The notes: a model not told the origin generated them from the sequence alone. A stretch of 64,000 nt of DNA from Amphibacillus sediminis NBRC 103570 (GCF_001552275.1 NZ_BCQW01000003.1:124001-188000), one strand, 5' to 3'. Positions 34,966 to 45,400 are shown, numbered from the stretch's first letter. Translations and numbers: made by a program.

Positions 34966-36639
34966 CTATGAAATAAACTGATAAAAATCTCCTTTTAATT
35001 CAATTAGTGAATCATAAGACCCACTTTCAACAATCGTCCCTTCTTCCATAAAAATAATTTCGTCATATAGCTTTAATAGAGTATGGTTAAGAGAATGCGT
35101 TACTGTAATAAGCGTTAAATTTTCTATATTAAGTAGGGTACGTTCAATGTCATATGCGGTTTTCATATCAATTGCAGAAGTCCCTTCATCCAAAATTAAT
35201 AATGGTTTATTCTGTATTAAAGCTCTCGCAACGGCTATCCGTTGTCTTTGTCCTCCGGATAAATTTACACCATTTTCTCCGGTCTGTGAATTTAATGTTT
35301 TTTCTTCGTCTAAAAACAACTCCACTCCACTCATACTGAGCGCTTTCTCTAATTGTTCATTCGTATATGAATTATATAAGCAAATATTATCTTTAATACT
35401 TTCATCAAATATGTAAATATTTTGATGAATAATAGCACACATTTCTAATACGCTATTAATATTCATATCTTTTAATTCTATATTATCGTATAGAATTTGA
35501 CCACGATAATTTGGGTAATATCCACTTAATAATTGAATAAGTGTACTTTTCCCACAGCCGCTTTTCCCAAAAATAACGTATTTTTTATTCTTTTCAAATC
35601 TAAATGATGTATGATTTAAAGCATTCTTATTCTTCCCATATCCAAAACTCAAGTCTCGAATTACAATATCCTTTTTAAATGTAGCCTTTTTATTACCTAA
35701 AAAGCCCTTTTCTTGATATTCAATCAAAGATTTTACACGATCGATTATGGGCATCATCCCTCTAATTTTGGGCCCTTGTTCCGAAAGCATCTGAATAGGT
35801 GCTGTTATATTTCCACTTACCTGAACCAAACCTAATAATGCCCCCGCAGTAAGTTGCCCTTGGATGATGAGATAGGCTGAGAACAAAATTACACCAACTT
35901 GAGCAAACAACCCTAGTAAAAGCGAAATCGATTCAATAAACGCATATAATTTATCTACTGACACTTTAGATTGATATAATTCACTTGTATTTTCTTGAAA
36001 CTTATTCTGGATAGGATTGATCATGTTATTTGATTTAATTATTTCAAATCCTGATAAGATATCTTTTGATTTAATAGTTAATTTAGAAAGTTTTTCTGAA
36101 TATATATTTTGTCTTTTTTGGAGCAAGGGGCTAAATATCGAAGGAACTACAATTAACAAAATTAAGGCGATAATTAAGGCAACTGAAACGATAGGACTTA
36201 AATAAAACATCACAATGAATGATGCCACAAAAATAATGACACTTTGTACTACCGAAAGTAGTGGAAGAAAATAATTTTCTTCTAATAATTTTATATCATT
36301 TGTTATAGCTGATATATAATCAGCAGAATTCACCGATCGAAAATCACTAATATTTTTTTTAAGTACACCATTAAATATATTATTTCTTAACGTATTATTA
36401 ATTTTGCTGATTAATTTCTTACTAAAGAAGCCATACAGGTAGTAACTAATACCTAAACCTAAGAAAAAAAAGAGTGACTGTAAAATACCATTATAGAATT
36501 GCTCTAAATCAAGTTGTAATGCTACATCCATGATGTCCCTTAAAATTATTGCAACTAAAGCTGACATCACAGCGAAGATCAAACTAAAGCAAAGGGTAGC
36601 TGTTAATAACAACTTGTGTTCAAATATGTATTTTTTCAT
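34966..36639 (-). CDS. ABC exporter, fused permease and ATPase (orphan)
   Basis: Half-transporter of 557 residues with six predicted membrane segments in the first 310 and a complete nucleotide-binding domain: Walker A IFGKSGCGKST near 365, signature LSGGQRQRIAVARAL near 463, Walker B LLILDEGTSAID and H-loop TVTHS. No peptidase C39 domain, so it is not a processing bacteriocin exporter. The gene is more AT-rich than its neighbours (many ATA and AAT codons) and interrupts a conserved region between rplS and lepB-rbgA, suggesting acquisition. Substrate unknown. ATG 36639 is chosen by alignment of the hydrophobic start and AGAGG upstream. Confidence 0.9.
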   Translation of the reverse strand: MKKYIFEHKLLLTATLCFSLIFAVMSALVAIILRDIMDVALQLDLEQFYNGILQSLFFFLGLGISYYLYGFFSKKLISKINNTLRNNIFNGVLKKNISDFRSVNSADYISAITNDIKLLEENYFLPLLSVVQSVIIFVASFIVMFYLSPIVSVALIIALILLIVVPSIFSPLLQKRQNIYSEKLSKLTIKSKDILSGFEIIKSNNMINPIQNKFQENTSELYQSKVSVDKLYAFIESISLLLGLFAQVGVILFSAYLIIQGQLTAGALLGLVQVSGNITAPIQMLSEQGPKIRGMMPIIDRVKSLIEYQEKGFLGNKKATFKKDIVIRDLSFGYGKNKNALNHTSFRFEKNKKYVIFGKSGCGKSTLIQLLSGYYPNYRGQILYDNIELKDMNINSVLEMCAIIHQNIYIFDESIKDNICLYNSYTNEQLEKALSMSGVELFLDEEKTLNSQTGENGVNLSGGQRQRIAVARALIQNKPLLILDEGTSAIDMKTAYDIERTLLNIENLTLITVTHSLNHTLLKLYDEIIFMEEGTIVESGSYDSLIELKGDFYQFIS

Positions 36640-36719
36640 TCCCACTAAGCCTCTTTTCACTTTTATTTATCATTATAATTGTTTATATTTACATCTTTTA
36701 ACTTTTAATAATCAAGTAA

Positions 36720-36728
36720 ATTATATCA
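36720..36728 (-). promoter_or_regulatory. Possible extended -10 promoter of ABC exporter
   Basis: Minus-strand TGATATAAT (extended -10, 36728-36720) lies about 80 bases before the exporter start. The -35 region is weak. It is the best promoter candidate seen for this gene. Confidence 0.4.
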
Positions 36729-36850
36729 CAATAAATGGAAGTTAAAATCGATTTGTTGAATATTAAAGCAATTATTTGAATTTTTTTATGTACCATACAC
36801 ATTAAAGTACAAAAAAGTTATAAATACCAAGGGTTAGAAAAATTTTAGGA

Positions 36851-37171
36851 GTGAAAACCAAAGCGTCCGAGGATACTCGTGAGTTGAATTGAGTGATACA
36901 ATATGTGAACATATTGACCTTAATCGTTCGATTGAAAAATGACAGATGAAATCGAGGAGTCTCTTGCTGCTGCGGATAAGCTAATTAAAGAAAAAAGGTA
37001 AGTTAAGCAAACTTTTTGGTCTGATAAACAAAATATTACCTAGAAAATAAGTATCTTTCCCTCATTGAACAACACATCACTTATCGGCTCTATAGTCTGA
37101 TTGAGAAGAGCATCTTCTAGCAAAATGATAAAGTGACCTTACTAGCTATTCCAGAAAAGTTTCTTAACTAA
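36851..37171 (+). pseudogene. Possible decayed coding remnant
   Basis: Short plus-strand stretches with protein-like composition occur in different frames and are separated by stops: from GTG 36851 (KTKASEDTREL), around 36943 (MTDEIEESLAAADKLIKEKR), and 37031-37171 (KYYLENKYLSLIEQH onward), the last with one in-frame TAG at 37118 and ending LLAIPEKFLN. Together they look like a frameshifted gene fragment. I do not recognise the family, and chance is not excluded. Confidence 0.3.
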
Positions 37172-37177
37172 CTAAAA

Positions 37178-37206
37178 CGCCTCACTCCACAAACAGGAGA
37201 GAGGCG
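37178..37206 (-). terminator. Rho-independent terminator of rplS
   Basis: Stem CGCCTC(t)CTCC / GGAG(t)GAGGCG with a short loop followed by TTTTAG on the minus strand, about 20 bases past the rplS stop. One internal mismatch. Confidence 0.8.
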
Positions 37207-37223
37207 CTTTTGCTATGATTCTT

Positions 37224-37568
37224 TTAACGAATTTCTTTGATACGTGCTGCTTTACCACGAAGATTACGTAGGTAGTAAAGTTTTGCACGACGTACACGAC
37301 CACGGCGTGTAACTTCAATTTTATCCACACGTGGAGAGTGAACTGGGAAAGTACGTTCAACTCCTACACCATAAGAAATCTTACGGACAGTGAATGTTTC
37401 ACTAATACCACCATTTTGACGCTTAATGACAACACCCTCAAAAACTTGGATACGTTCACGTGTACCCTCAACTACTTTTACGTGTACTTTAACCGTATCA
37501 CCAGGGCGGAATTCTGGGCGATCAGTGCGAAGTTGCTCCTTTGTAATGTCTGCAATTAATTGTTGCAT
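37224..37568 (-). CDS. rplS: Ribosomal protein bL19
   Basis: Large-subunit protein at the 30S-50S interface. The 114 residues carry [20 protein letters not shown], the bL19 signature [28 protein letters not shown] and the basic C-terminus [18 protein letters not shown]. It has its own promoter and a leader RNA, separate from the trmD operon. ATG 37568 follows AAGGAGTG. Confidence 0.98.
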   Translation of the reverse strand: MQQLIADITKEQLRTDRPEFRPGDTVKVHVKVVEGTRERIQVFEGVVIKRQNGGISETFTVRKISYGVGVERTFPVHSPRVDKIEVTRRGRVRRAKLYYLRNLRGKAARIKEIR

Positions 37569-37658
37569 GTATATACACTCCTTATTAACTAATGCTCATA
37601 TCCGATAAGTTCGTGACAGCGGAACATCGTTTTCTTGACTGAGCTTCGCTCAAGTCCA
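37569..37658 (-). ncRNA. Ribosomal protein L19 leader RNA (candidate)
   Basis: About 90 bases of transcript between a good promoter and rplS. The 5' end forms a hairpin GACT(T)GAGC-GAA-GCTCAGTC (37656-37637, one bulged base), followed by further pairing potential around CCGCTGTCACG and CGGATATGAGC. Position, hairpin and length fit the L19 leader family that mediates autoregulation in Bacilli. The family match was not tested with a covariance model. Confidence 0.6.
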
Positions 37659-37664
37659 ACTGAT

Positions 37665-37693
37665 AATATACCATAAATCAAAAGCTAATTCAA
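37665..37693 (-). promoter_or_regulatory. Sigma-A promoter of rplS
   Basis: TTGAAT (37693-37688) and TATATT (37670-37665) with a 17-base spacer on the minus strand, in the gap between trmD and rplS. The predicted start falls at the base of the leader hairpin. Confidence 0.8.
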
Positions 37694-37701
37694 GCTTTAG
37701 T

Positions 37702-38436
37702 TCAATTCTGATCATCTTCCTGTAACCATGCTCGTTCTTGCTCGGTTAGAGGATAGTCTTGCAGTAAATCTGGCCGTCTTTCCATTGTACGTCGAAGCGA
37801 TGTCTTATGCCGCCATTCTGCTATTTTTTCATGATGCCCTGAGCGTAGGATATCTGGGACTTGGTAGCCTCTAAAATTAGCAGGTCGCGTATAGTGAGGG
37901 TGTTCCAATAAACCGGTTGAAAATGAATCCTGTTGTGCTGATTCCTGATTTCCTAGGGCATTTGGCAGTAAACGTACAACACTATCGATCACAATCATTG
38001 CCCCTAATTCACCACCCGTAAGCACGTAATCGCCAATTGAGATTTCATCAGTGACCAAATGTTCACGAATTCGTTCATCATATCCTTCATAATGACCACA
38101 TATAAAAATGAGATGGTCTTCCTTGGCTAACTCCTCCGCCTTTTTCTGTGTATAACGTTCTCCTTGTGGACACATTAGAATAATACGTGGAGAGTTCGAT
38201 ACATTTTGTTTAATATCTTCGACAGCTGAAAAGATCGGTTGGGGCATCAATACCATCCCTGCTCCACCCCCATACGGATAATCATCAACCTTTTGATGCT
38301 TATTTTCAGCATACGCGCGAAAGTCAATTGTTCGATACTGAAATGCACCTTGTTCTTGAGCCTTTTTCATGATTGATGACTGCATGACACCTTCAAACAT
38401 GGCAGGAAATAAAGTTAATATATCAATTTTCATCAT
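37702..38436 (-). CDS. trmD: tRNA (guanine-N1)-methyltransferase TrmD
   Basis: Methylates G37 of tRNAs reading CNN codons, preventing +1 frameshifting. The 244-residue SPOUT enzyme shows [36 protein letters not shown], the SAM-binding knot [12 protein letters not shown] with [16 protein letters not shown], and [15 protein letters not shown]. Two adjacent ATG codons (38436, 38433) overlap the rimM stop, so translation is coupled. Confidence 0.97.
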   Translation of the reverse strand: MMKIDILTLFPAMFEGVMQSSIMKKAQEQGAFQYRTIDFRAYAENKHQKVDDYPYGGGAGMVLMPQPIFSAVEDIKQNVSNSPRIILMCPQGERYTQKKAEELAKEDHLIFICGHYEGYDERIREHLVTDEISIGDYVLTGGELGAMIVIDSVVRLLPNALGNQESAQQDSFSTGLLEHPHYTRPANFRGYQVPDILRSGHHEKIAEWRHKTSLRRTMERRPDLLQDYPLTEQERAWLQEDDQN

Positions 38437-38951
38437 GACAACAACCCATCCATTGGTTCAATGACTACTTTTTTCGTCTGCGGATCTACCTGTTTAACGA
38501 CTTGCTCAATGTATGGAATTAACAAATCCTTTTTGTTTGAGGGCTGCTTGACCACCCAAACATCATTAGCACCAGGTGACAGTACTTCACTGATTGTCCC
38601 TAAGTATTCACCGGAGGTTGTTTCTACCTTACATCCAATGATTTCATGGTAGTAGAATGCTCCTTCTTCAAGCTGTTCTTGATCCGATTGATGAATTTTT
38701 AGCATCCCTTGTTTAAAATGCTCGACATCATTAATGGAATCGTAGCCTGCAAATTTTAACATATCAAATTGTTTATGTTTTCTATGCTGCTGAATGGTTA
38801 AGGCAATCGGTTCTTGTTGCCCTTGTAGAAATAAATAAAGGATATTCCCTTTTTTAAAGCGGTCCTCAAAATCGGTAATCCGAACCACCTTTAGCTCTCC
38901 TTTAATACCATGTGTATTAACGATTTTTCCAACATTAAAATACTCAGACAT
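38433..38951 (-). CDS. rimM: 16S rRNA processing protein RimM
   Basis: Assembly factor for the 30S head domain, binding uS19. The 172 residues begin [20 protein letters not shown] and contain the C-terminal PRC barrel ([39 protein letters not shown]). ATG 38951 after AGGTGA at 5 bases is preferred to the in-frame start at 38960. Overlaps trmD. Confidence 0.96.
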   Translation of the reverse strand: MSEYFNVGKIVNTHGIKGELKVVRITDFEDRFKKGNILYLFLQGQQEPIALTIQQHRKHKQFDMLKFAGYDSINDVEHFKQGMLKIHQSDQEQLEEGAFYYHEIIGCKVETTSGEYLGTISEVLSPGANDVWVVKQPSNKKDLLIPYIEQVVKQVDPQTKKVVIEPMDGLLS

Positions 38952-38978
38952 CTTTATCACCTACTTATTTCTTTAAAT

Positions 38979-39030
38979 GTTTATCATAAAAAAATGGACT
39001 CTAATTAAAATCCGCTTTTTTTTGATAAAC
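38979..39030. repeat. Inverted repeat with A/T tracts between khpA and rimM
   Basis: GTTTATCATAAAAAAA and TTTTTTTTGATAAAC flank a 20-base centre, giving about 15 paired bases with one unpaired base. On the minus strand a run of U closes the second arm, so it could be a weak attenuator between khpA and rimM. It stands where ylqD is found in B. subtilis. Confidence 0.5.
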
Positions 39031-39049
39031 ATTCACTAAGCCCAATAAT

Positions 39050-39084
39050 GTAAAACAGGGAAAGGTCCCCCTTCCCCTGTTTTA
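39050..39084 (-). terminator. Hairpin overlapping the khpA stop codon
   Basis: On the minus strand GTAAAACAGGG pairs with CCCTGTTTTAC with a purine-rich loop; the TAA stop of khpA lies in the first arm. There is no long U-tract after it (ACATTATTGGG), so it may be a partial terminator or mRNA-stabilising stem within the rpsP-khpA-rimM-trmD operon. Confidence 0.5.
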
Positions 39085-39309
39085 CATAATATCCAGGTAA
39101 ATACGTTTTTTTGTATTTGTACCTGCAGCATACACAACCGTACGAATTGATTTAGCAATTCGACCATTTTTTCCAATCACTTTTCCAACATCCTCAGGAT
39201 TAACGGTCAGATGATAAACCATTTTGTTTGGTTCTTCTTTCTCAACTACCTTGATGTCTTCAGGGTGATCAACTAATGGTTCAACAATCGTTGTGATTAA
39301 GGCTTTCAT
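39082..39309 (-). CDS. khpA: KH-domain RNA-binding protein KhpA (YlqC)
   Basis: Small KH-domain protein of 75 residues that acts with KhpB/Jag in cell-size and RNA control. The KH core VGKVIGKNGRIAKSIRTVVY (about 42-61) is clear, preceded by IVEPLVDHPEDIKVVE. It follows rpsP as in B. subtilis; ylqD, usually next, is missing. Ribosome site is weak (GGTAGCG). Confidence 0.95.
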   Translation of the reverse strand: MKALITTIVEPLVDHPEDIKVVEKEEPNKMVYHLTVNPEDVGKVIGKNGRIAKSIRTVVYAAGTNTKKRIYLDIM

Positions 39310-39323
39310 GTTATCACGCTACC

Positions 39324-39596
39324 TTACTTTTGAGTTTTCTGGTCGTGGAATTTCTTCATGATGCCTTCATTAGAAAATAGATTTCGAACTGTATCGCTTG
39401 GCTTTGCGCCATCAGCCATCCATTTTAATGCTTTTTCTTCATCTAAATTCACTTCAACCGGATTAGCCACCGGATTGTATGTGCCAATTTGTTCGATAAT
39501 GCGTCCGTCACGTGGAGCACGTGCATCAGCAACAACTACACGGTAAAATGGGTTTCTCTTTGATCCCATTCGCTTTAAACGAATTTTTACGGCCAT
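39324..39596 (-). CDS. rpsP: Ribosomal protein bS16
   Basis: Small-subunit protein of 90 residues. [19 protein letters not shown] and [20 protein letters not shown] are the bS16 signature. ATG 39596 follows GGAGG at 8 bases; the longer frame from 39611 would contain that ribosome site. First gene of rpsP-khpA-rimM-trmD, downstream of ffh. Confidence 0.98.
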   Translation of the reverse strand: MAVKIRLKRMGSKRNPFYRVVVADARAPRDGRIIEQIGTYNPVANPVEVNLDEEKALKWMADGAKPSDTVRNLFSNEGIMKKFHDQKTQK

Positions 39597-39676
39597 ATTT
39601 AGCACCTCCATATCTAAATGTTTTACACAAGTTTAAATTGTATCAGATGTTAGACAGTCTGTAAAGTGTTTTTACA

Positions 39677-41029
39677 TTACATAAAGGGTAAATTAAATCC
39701 TTTTTTACGCTTTCCTTTCTTACCACCTTGCATTCCTGTCATTTGCTTCATCATTTTCTTCATTTCACTAAACTGCTTCAAAAGGCGATTCACTTCAGCA
39801 ACGGAGCGACCAGAACCTTGAGCAATCCTTTTTTTACGGCTAGCATTGATTAATGAAGGGTCTTGACGCTCTTGTTTTGTCATTGATTTGACTATCGCTT
39901 CAACATGAACCAACTGCTTATCATCAAATTGAACATTCTTAAGACCTTTCATCTTGTTAGCACCAGGGATCATCGCCAAAAGATCATCTAATGGTCCCAT
40001 ACTTTTCACTTGTTCCATTTGGTCAAGAAAATCATCGAATGTGAAAGAAGCGGAGCGCATCTTTTCTTCTAGCTCTTTTGCTTTTTTCTCATCAACATTT
40101 TCTTGAGCTTTTTCAATTAAACTAAGGACATCACCCATCCCTAGAATACGTGAAGCCATTCGTTCAGGATGGAAGGCTTCTAACTGATCTAGCTTCTCTC
40201 CCATCCCGATAAATTTAATCGGTTTCTCTGTCACAGCTTTAATTGATAAAGCCGCACCACCTCTAGTATCTCCATCAAGTTTGGTTAAGACGACACCTGT
40301 AATATTAAGTTGTTGATCAAAGCTTTCCGCAACATTGACAGCATCCTGACCTGTCATCGCGTCAACGACTAGAAAAATTTCAGCAGGATCAGCCTTCGCT
40401 TTGATTTCAGTAAGCTCACCCATTAACCCTTCATCGATATGGAGACGACCAGCGGTATCAATGATGACATAGTCATAATGCTCTTCCTTTGCATGTGCAA
40501 GTGCTTCTTCAGCAATATCAACAGGGTTCGCATCCGTCCCCTTTGCAAATACCGGAATGTCTAGCTGCTTGCCTACTGTTTTCAATTGATCGATCGCAGC
40601 CGGCCGGTAGACATCAGCAGCCACTAGCAAGGGCTTACGATTATGCTTTTTCCTTAATAAATTAGCCAGTTTACCCGTTGTTGTTGTCTTACCAGCACCT
40701 TGTAAACCTACCATCATAATCACAGTAGGTGGACGGTCAGCTACAGCTATCTTACTTTGCTCGCCACCCATTAAACTCGTCAACTCTTCTTTAACAATCT
40801 TAACGACTTGCTGACCTGGTGTTAAGCTTTCCATAACTTCTGTCCCAACGGCTCGTTCTCTAATTTGCTTAACAAAATCTTTGACCACTTTAAAGTTAAC
40901 ATCTGCTTCAAGCAATGCCAACCTTACCTCGCGGGCCATTTCCTTTACATCTTGCTCGCTAACTTTTCCTTTACCGGTCATTTTTTTTATCGTGTTTTGT
41001 AACCGATCAGCTAAACCCTCAAATACCAT
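39677..41029 (-). CDS. ffh: Signal recognition particle protein Ffh
   Basis: GTPase that binds SRP RNA and signal sequences. The 450 residues have the N domain (LADRLQNTIKKMTGKGK), the G domain with P-loop VGLQGAGKTTTTGKLA near 106-121, DTAGR and TKLDGDTRGG, and a methionine-rich M domain (KMMKQMTGMQGGKK) ending NLPFM. ATG 41029 after AGGAGG. Forms an operon with ylxM and ftsY. Confidence 0.97.
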   Translation of the reverse strand: MVFEGLADRLQNTIKKMTGKGKVSEQDVKEMAREVRLALLEADVNFKVVKDFVKQIRERAVGTEVMESLTPGQQVVKIVKEELTSLMGGEQSKIAVADRPPTVIMMVGLQGAGKTTTTGKLANLLRKKHNRKPLLVAADVYRPAAIDQLKTVGKQLDIPVFAKGTDANPVDIAEEALAHAKEEHYDYVIIDTAGRLHIDEGLMGELTEIKAKADPAEIFLVVDAMTGQDAVNVAESFDQQLNITGVVLTKLDGDTRGGAALSIKAVTEKPIKFIGMGEKLDQLEAFHPERMASRILGMGDVLSLIEKAQENVDEKKAKELEEKMRSASFTFDDFLDQMEQVKSMGPLDDLLAMIPGANKMKGLKNVQFDDKQLVHVEAIVKSMTKQERQDPSLINASRKKRIAQGSGRSVAEVNRLLKQFSEMKKMMKQMTGMQGGKKGKRKKGFNLPFM

Positions 41030-41042
41030 AGAGGAAGTCCTC

Positions 41043-41369
41043 CTAATCTAATTCTTTTAGTACTTGTAAATATGCTTGGATTGAACGCTTATCTTCTGAA
41101 GTGATAGCAGCTGTTAGTTTATCTAAAGTTGCTTGTCTTTGCAGGAATTTATCATATAAGCATAATTTTTCCTCATAGCTCTCTAACATCGCTTCTGTGC
41201 GTCTTATGTTATCATAAACGGCCTGTCGTGACACATTAAACGTCTCAGCGATTTCACCTAAAGAGTAATCTTCTAAATAGTACAGTTCCATGTAATTACG
41301 TTGCTTAGGTGTTAATAATGCTTGATAGAAATCAAATAAAAAATTGACGCGGGTCGTCTTTTCTAGCAT
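41043..41369 (-). CDS. ylxM: SRP-associated helix-turn-helix protein YlxM
   Basis: One hundred eight residues with a sigma-70 region 4-like helix-turn-helix ([33 protein letters not shown]). YlxM of streptococci stimulates SRP GTPase activity. It lies immediately upstream of ffh as in most Firmicutes. ATG 41369 after AAGGAGTG. Confidence 0.95.
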   Translation of the reverse strand: MLEKTTRVNFLFDFYQALLTPKQRNYMELYYLEDYSLGEIAETFNVSRQAVYDNIRRTEAMLESYEEKLCLYDKFLQRQATLDKLTAAITSEDKRSIQAYLQVLKELD

Positions 41370-41452
41370 ACCAACACTCCTTGTTAAGTGAAAAACCTTT
41401 ACATTTAAATATTAGTTCAACAGACTAGGTACTGTCAAGTTAACCAATCGAC

Positions 41453-42442
41453 TTAGCCTTCTAACATATCGGCAAATAAGCCATAAACAAATGCATTTGG
41501 ATCGAAGGTTTCTAAATCGGTAACTTTTTCACCAAGTCCTACATACTTTACGGGGATGTTTAATTCCTTTCGGATTGCTAATACAATCCCACCTTTAGCA
41601 GTCCCATCTAATTTTGTCAAGACAATACCAGACACATCCGTTGCTTGGGCAAACGTTTTAGCCTGACTTAGAGCATTCTGACCAGTAGTTGCATCTAATA
41701 CCAGTAAAACTTCATGAGGGGCTTGTGGAATTTCACGTTCGATCACACGTTTAACTTTATTTAACTCATTCATCAGATTGACTTTATTTTGTAAACGTCC
41801 AGCTGTATCACATAGCAGGACATCGACACCACGTGATCGAGCTGCCTGAATCCCGTCGTAGATCACAGCTGCGGGATCACTGCCCTCACTATGCTTAATA
41901 ATGTCGACACCGACACGGTCAGCCCAAACCGATAGTTGCTCAATGGCTCCTGCTCTAAAAGTATCACCAGCCGCTAACAATACTTTTTTACCATCTGCTT
42001 TAAGCTGGTGAGCTAGTTTACCGATCGATGTCGTTTTACCAACACCATTTACACCGACAAATAAAATGACCGATAAACCATCTTGATTAAGGTTTAAGGG
42101 AACCTCATCAACAAAGTCACCATTACTATAAATCTGAACAAGTTGCTCAGAGATCAATTCCTTCAAATCGGAAGCATCCTTGATGTTTTGGCGTTTAGCT
42201 TCCATTTCTAACTCTTCCACTAATTCCATCACCGTATTAACTCCAACATCTGCTTGAATCAATAGTTCTTCTAAATCTTCAAAGAATTCCTCATCTACTT
42301 TACGGTACCGTGCCACCAAATCATTTAGTTTACTGGCAAATGAATGACGCGTTTTGCTTAAGCCCGATTTATATTTATCTGATACTTCCTCCGTCTCAGC
42401 CGAGGAGGTAAACTTTTCTTTTAGTTTTTTGAAAAAGCTCAT
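41453..42442 (-). CDS. ftsY: Signal recognition particle receptor FtsY
   Basis: Membrane-associated SRP receptor GTPase. The 329 residues have a short acidic N-terminus, the NG domain with FVGVNGVGKTTSIGKLAHQ near 128-146, AGDTFRAGAIEQL, LLCDTAGRLQNK, TKLDGTAKGGI and YVGLGEKVTDLETF. B. subtilis FtsY is 329 residues. Directly follows smc. Confidence 0.97.
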   Translation of the reverse strand: MSFFKKLKEKFTSSAETEEVSDKYKSGLSKTRHSFASKLNDLVARYRKVDEEFFEDLEELLIQADVGVNTVMELVEELEMEAKRQNIKDASDLKELISEQLVQIYSNGDFVDEVPLNLNQDGLSVILFVGVNGVGKTTSIGKLAHQLKADGKKVLLAAGDTFRAGAIEQLSVWADRVGVDIIKHSEGSDPAAVIYDGIQAARSRGVDVLLCDTAGRLQNKVNLMNELNKVKRVIEREIPQAPHEVLLVLDATTGQNALSQAKTFAQATDVSGIVLTKLDGTAKGGIVLAIRKELNIPVKYVGLGEKVTDLETFDPNAFVYGLFADMLEG

Positions 42443-42459
42443 TCTATTCCCTACTTTCT

Positions 42460-45400
42460 TTATGATTCAATTAAAGCTTCTGTCTCTTCTAATTTGACTG
42501 AAACAAATCGGGAAACACCCGACTCCTGCATGGTGACACCATATAAGACGTCCGCTCCTTCCATTGTTCCTTTACGGTGTGTAATGACAATAAATTGCGT
42601 CTGCTTACTGTACTCTTTTAAGTACCGACTGAAGCGATCAACATTGGCATCATCCAGAGCAGCCTCCACTTCATCCAGTACGCAAAATGGTACGGGACGA
42701 ACTCGTAAAATAGCAAACAATAATGCGATCGCAGTCAACGCACGTTCACCACCAGAAAGTAGTGCTAATTGCTGTGCCTTTTTACCAGGTGGCTGTGCTT
42801 TTATCTCTACGCCCGTAGTCAGTAGCTGCTGTGGATCAGTTAATGTTAATGCAGCATGGCCTCCACCAAAAAGCTGACGAAAAACGGTCGAAAATTCCTC
42901 TTTAATTTGTGCGAAGGTATCATGAAAGCGACGTTCCATCTCCTGATCCATTTCTGAGATAACCGCATATAACGTTTCTTTGGCTTCTATTAGGTCTTGT
43001 TGCTGTTCAGCTAGAAATTGATGGCGCTCCTTGATCCGGTTATATTCATCAATCGCACCTAAGTTGATCGTCCCAAGCTCACTAATTGCTCGTTTAATTA
43101 GCTTTACTTCTTGACGCGCTTGCTTAATATCCTCTGCTTTTGGATAGAGCTGCTGTGCTTTTTCAAAGCTCATTTCATATTCTTCTTGCAAATGGGTTAA
43201 GCGATTTTCCAGTTCAACATCGAGACGATTCGCTTTTACCTCAATATTTTGGCGCTGTTCAATGATAGCCTGCCGTTGATTCCTTACAGTTTTAAGGCTA
43301 TCCTCACGTTCAGTTAATAGCGTTGTAAGTTGAAGTCTTTGCTTACGTTTATCCTGAATGGATAAGGTCACCTGCTCCTTTTCTTCTTGATAAAGTAATA
43401 GTTTTTCGTCGAGTTGATCAATTTGGCTAATCCCTTTCTCTAGCTGCTCAATCTCAGCTAACTCTTGCTTTAACTTACTTACAGACGTCTCAACCTCTGT
43501 CAGCTGATGTTTAAGTTGCGTTACCTTTTCATCTTGATGAGTAAGCTCCTTTTTCTGCTCAGCCCAGCTAATTTCTAACGATTGAGCTTGGGCTCTTAAT
43601 TGTGCTTGGTTTTGATCAAAATCTTGCTTTTGTACGTTTAATTGTTCAACTTGATCCTGTGTTTGCTCGATCGAATGTGCTAATTGAGCTAATAATGCTT
43701 CATGTTCAGCTTTCTTTGACTCAAGCTGATCACGTTCTGCTTGTACTTGAAGCTGATCTTGCTCAAAAACATGAAGTTGATCAGTATAATGTTTTAAGCG
43801 AATTCGGCAGGCCTGCAACTGACTATTTACCTGGTGGAATTGATCCTGTTGCTCTTGAATTTGATTGGTCAACGCTTTGATGTCAGTACGTAATGCAAAC
43901 ACATGCTGTTCTTGCTGTTCAATTTTTTCTGTAAAACGCGTTGCTCTTTCTTGATATTCAGCCAACTTTTTAGCTAAATTATCGAGTTCTTGGTCACGGG
44001 TAAATAATGATTGTCCTGATGATTTCCGAGCACCACCAGTCATAGAACCGCCAGGATTGACTACATCGCCCTCTAACGTCACCACACGATAACGGCGCTC
44101 TGTTAGTGCAGCAATCTGATTGGCATCCTTTAATGTCTTCGCAATGATGGTATGACCTAGTAGATAGTCAATAATAACTTGATAAATCGAATTTACTTCT
44201 ACAGCCTGATTAGCCAATGTGACAAAGCCACTATGCCCCTCAATTTTCCTAATTAAGGACAAAGGCAATGTTTTCGGTTTCATGGTTTTAAGCGGTAGAA
44301 AGGTTGCTCTGCCCTGACTTGTTTCCTTCAAGAACTGAATGGCTGCTCGCCCATCACGCTCATCTTCAACAATAACGTGCTGAGCTTGGCCCCCAAGTGC
44401 TGTTTCAAGAGCTGCGGTATATTGGGTTGGTATTTTAATTAACTCAATCAAAGCGCCATGTACACGTTCTAACTTGTTATGATCACGCGCTTTTAAGACC
44501 GCCTTTACTCCTTGGAAAAAACCTTGAAATTCATCCTTCATTTCTTCAAGCATTTCTTTTCGTGAGCTAATTTTATCAATATGACGATTTCCTTGTTCAA
44601 GCTTTATCCGCATATCGGCTAAATCCTGCTCACCAATTGCTAGCTGGTTTTGCTTAGCTTCCAACTGATCTTCAAGCTGTTTAGTGTTGTCAGAACACTG
44701 TTCCGCTTCTAAAAGTAATTGCTGCTCTTTAGCGATTAGTCTCTCATGTTCTTCACTCTGATCCTCACGTTTTTCCTTAAAGACCGTAAACCGCTCATCT
44801 AATTGTTTAAGCTGTTGGGTAATGGCCTGAATCGAATGTTTGGTTGTTGCCTGATCATTCAGTAATTCGATATAATCTGCTTTACGTGATTCAATTTCCC
44901 GTTCAATGGTGTCGACATCCACCTTTAATTGTTCCTTCGCCTGCTTTAAAAGCTGTTCGGTTTTTGTCTTTTCTTGATTAATGTCTGAAAGTTTACCAAC
45001 TTCTTTAGCAACTTGCTGTTGCAAAGCTAGCCTATTATCTTGAAGTCCTGATAAATCCTGCTCAAGTTTTTCTTTATTCTCTGCCGTGTACTTAGCGCGT
45101 TCTAATAAAACATTTTTCTCACCTGTTAGCTTTTCCAATGACTCCGTTATATGAAGTAATTGTTGTTGATCAGCTTCAATGGCTTGATCAATTTGTTCTA
45201 ACTGAACTTCTTCCTCTTCTACTTTAGCTCCTTCTTTTTGCAGTTGAACCGAAAACTGTTGTTCTTTTTCTTTAAGCTGTTCAATTTCAGTTAAGTGGGC
45301 TTGCCACTGATCATGTAATTCTACAATCTCAGCATTTAGTAGTGCAATTTCGGTCTGAGTTAATTGCTCCTTCTTGCTAAGATAATCCTTGGCAATCGAT

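Noticed and set aside
42494-42877. Plus-strand open frame of 127 codons opposite the 3' end of smc
   Set aside because: Shadow of the conserved SMC head domain, with no family resemblance of its own.
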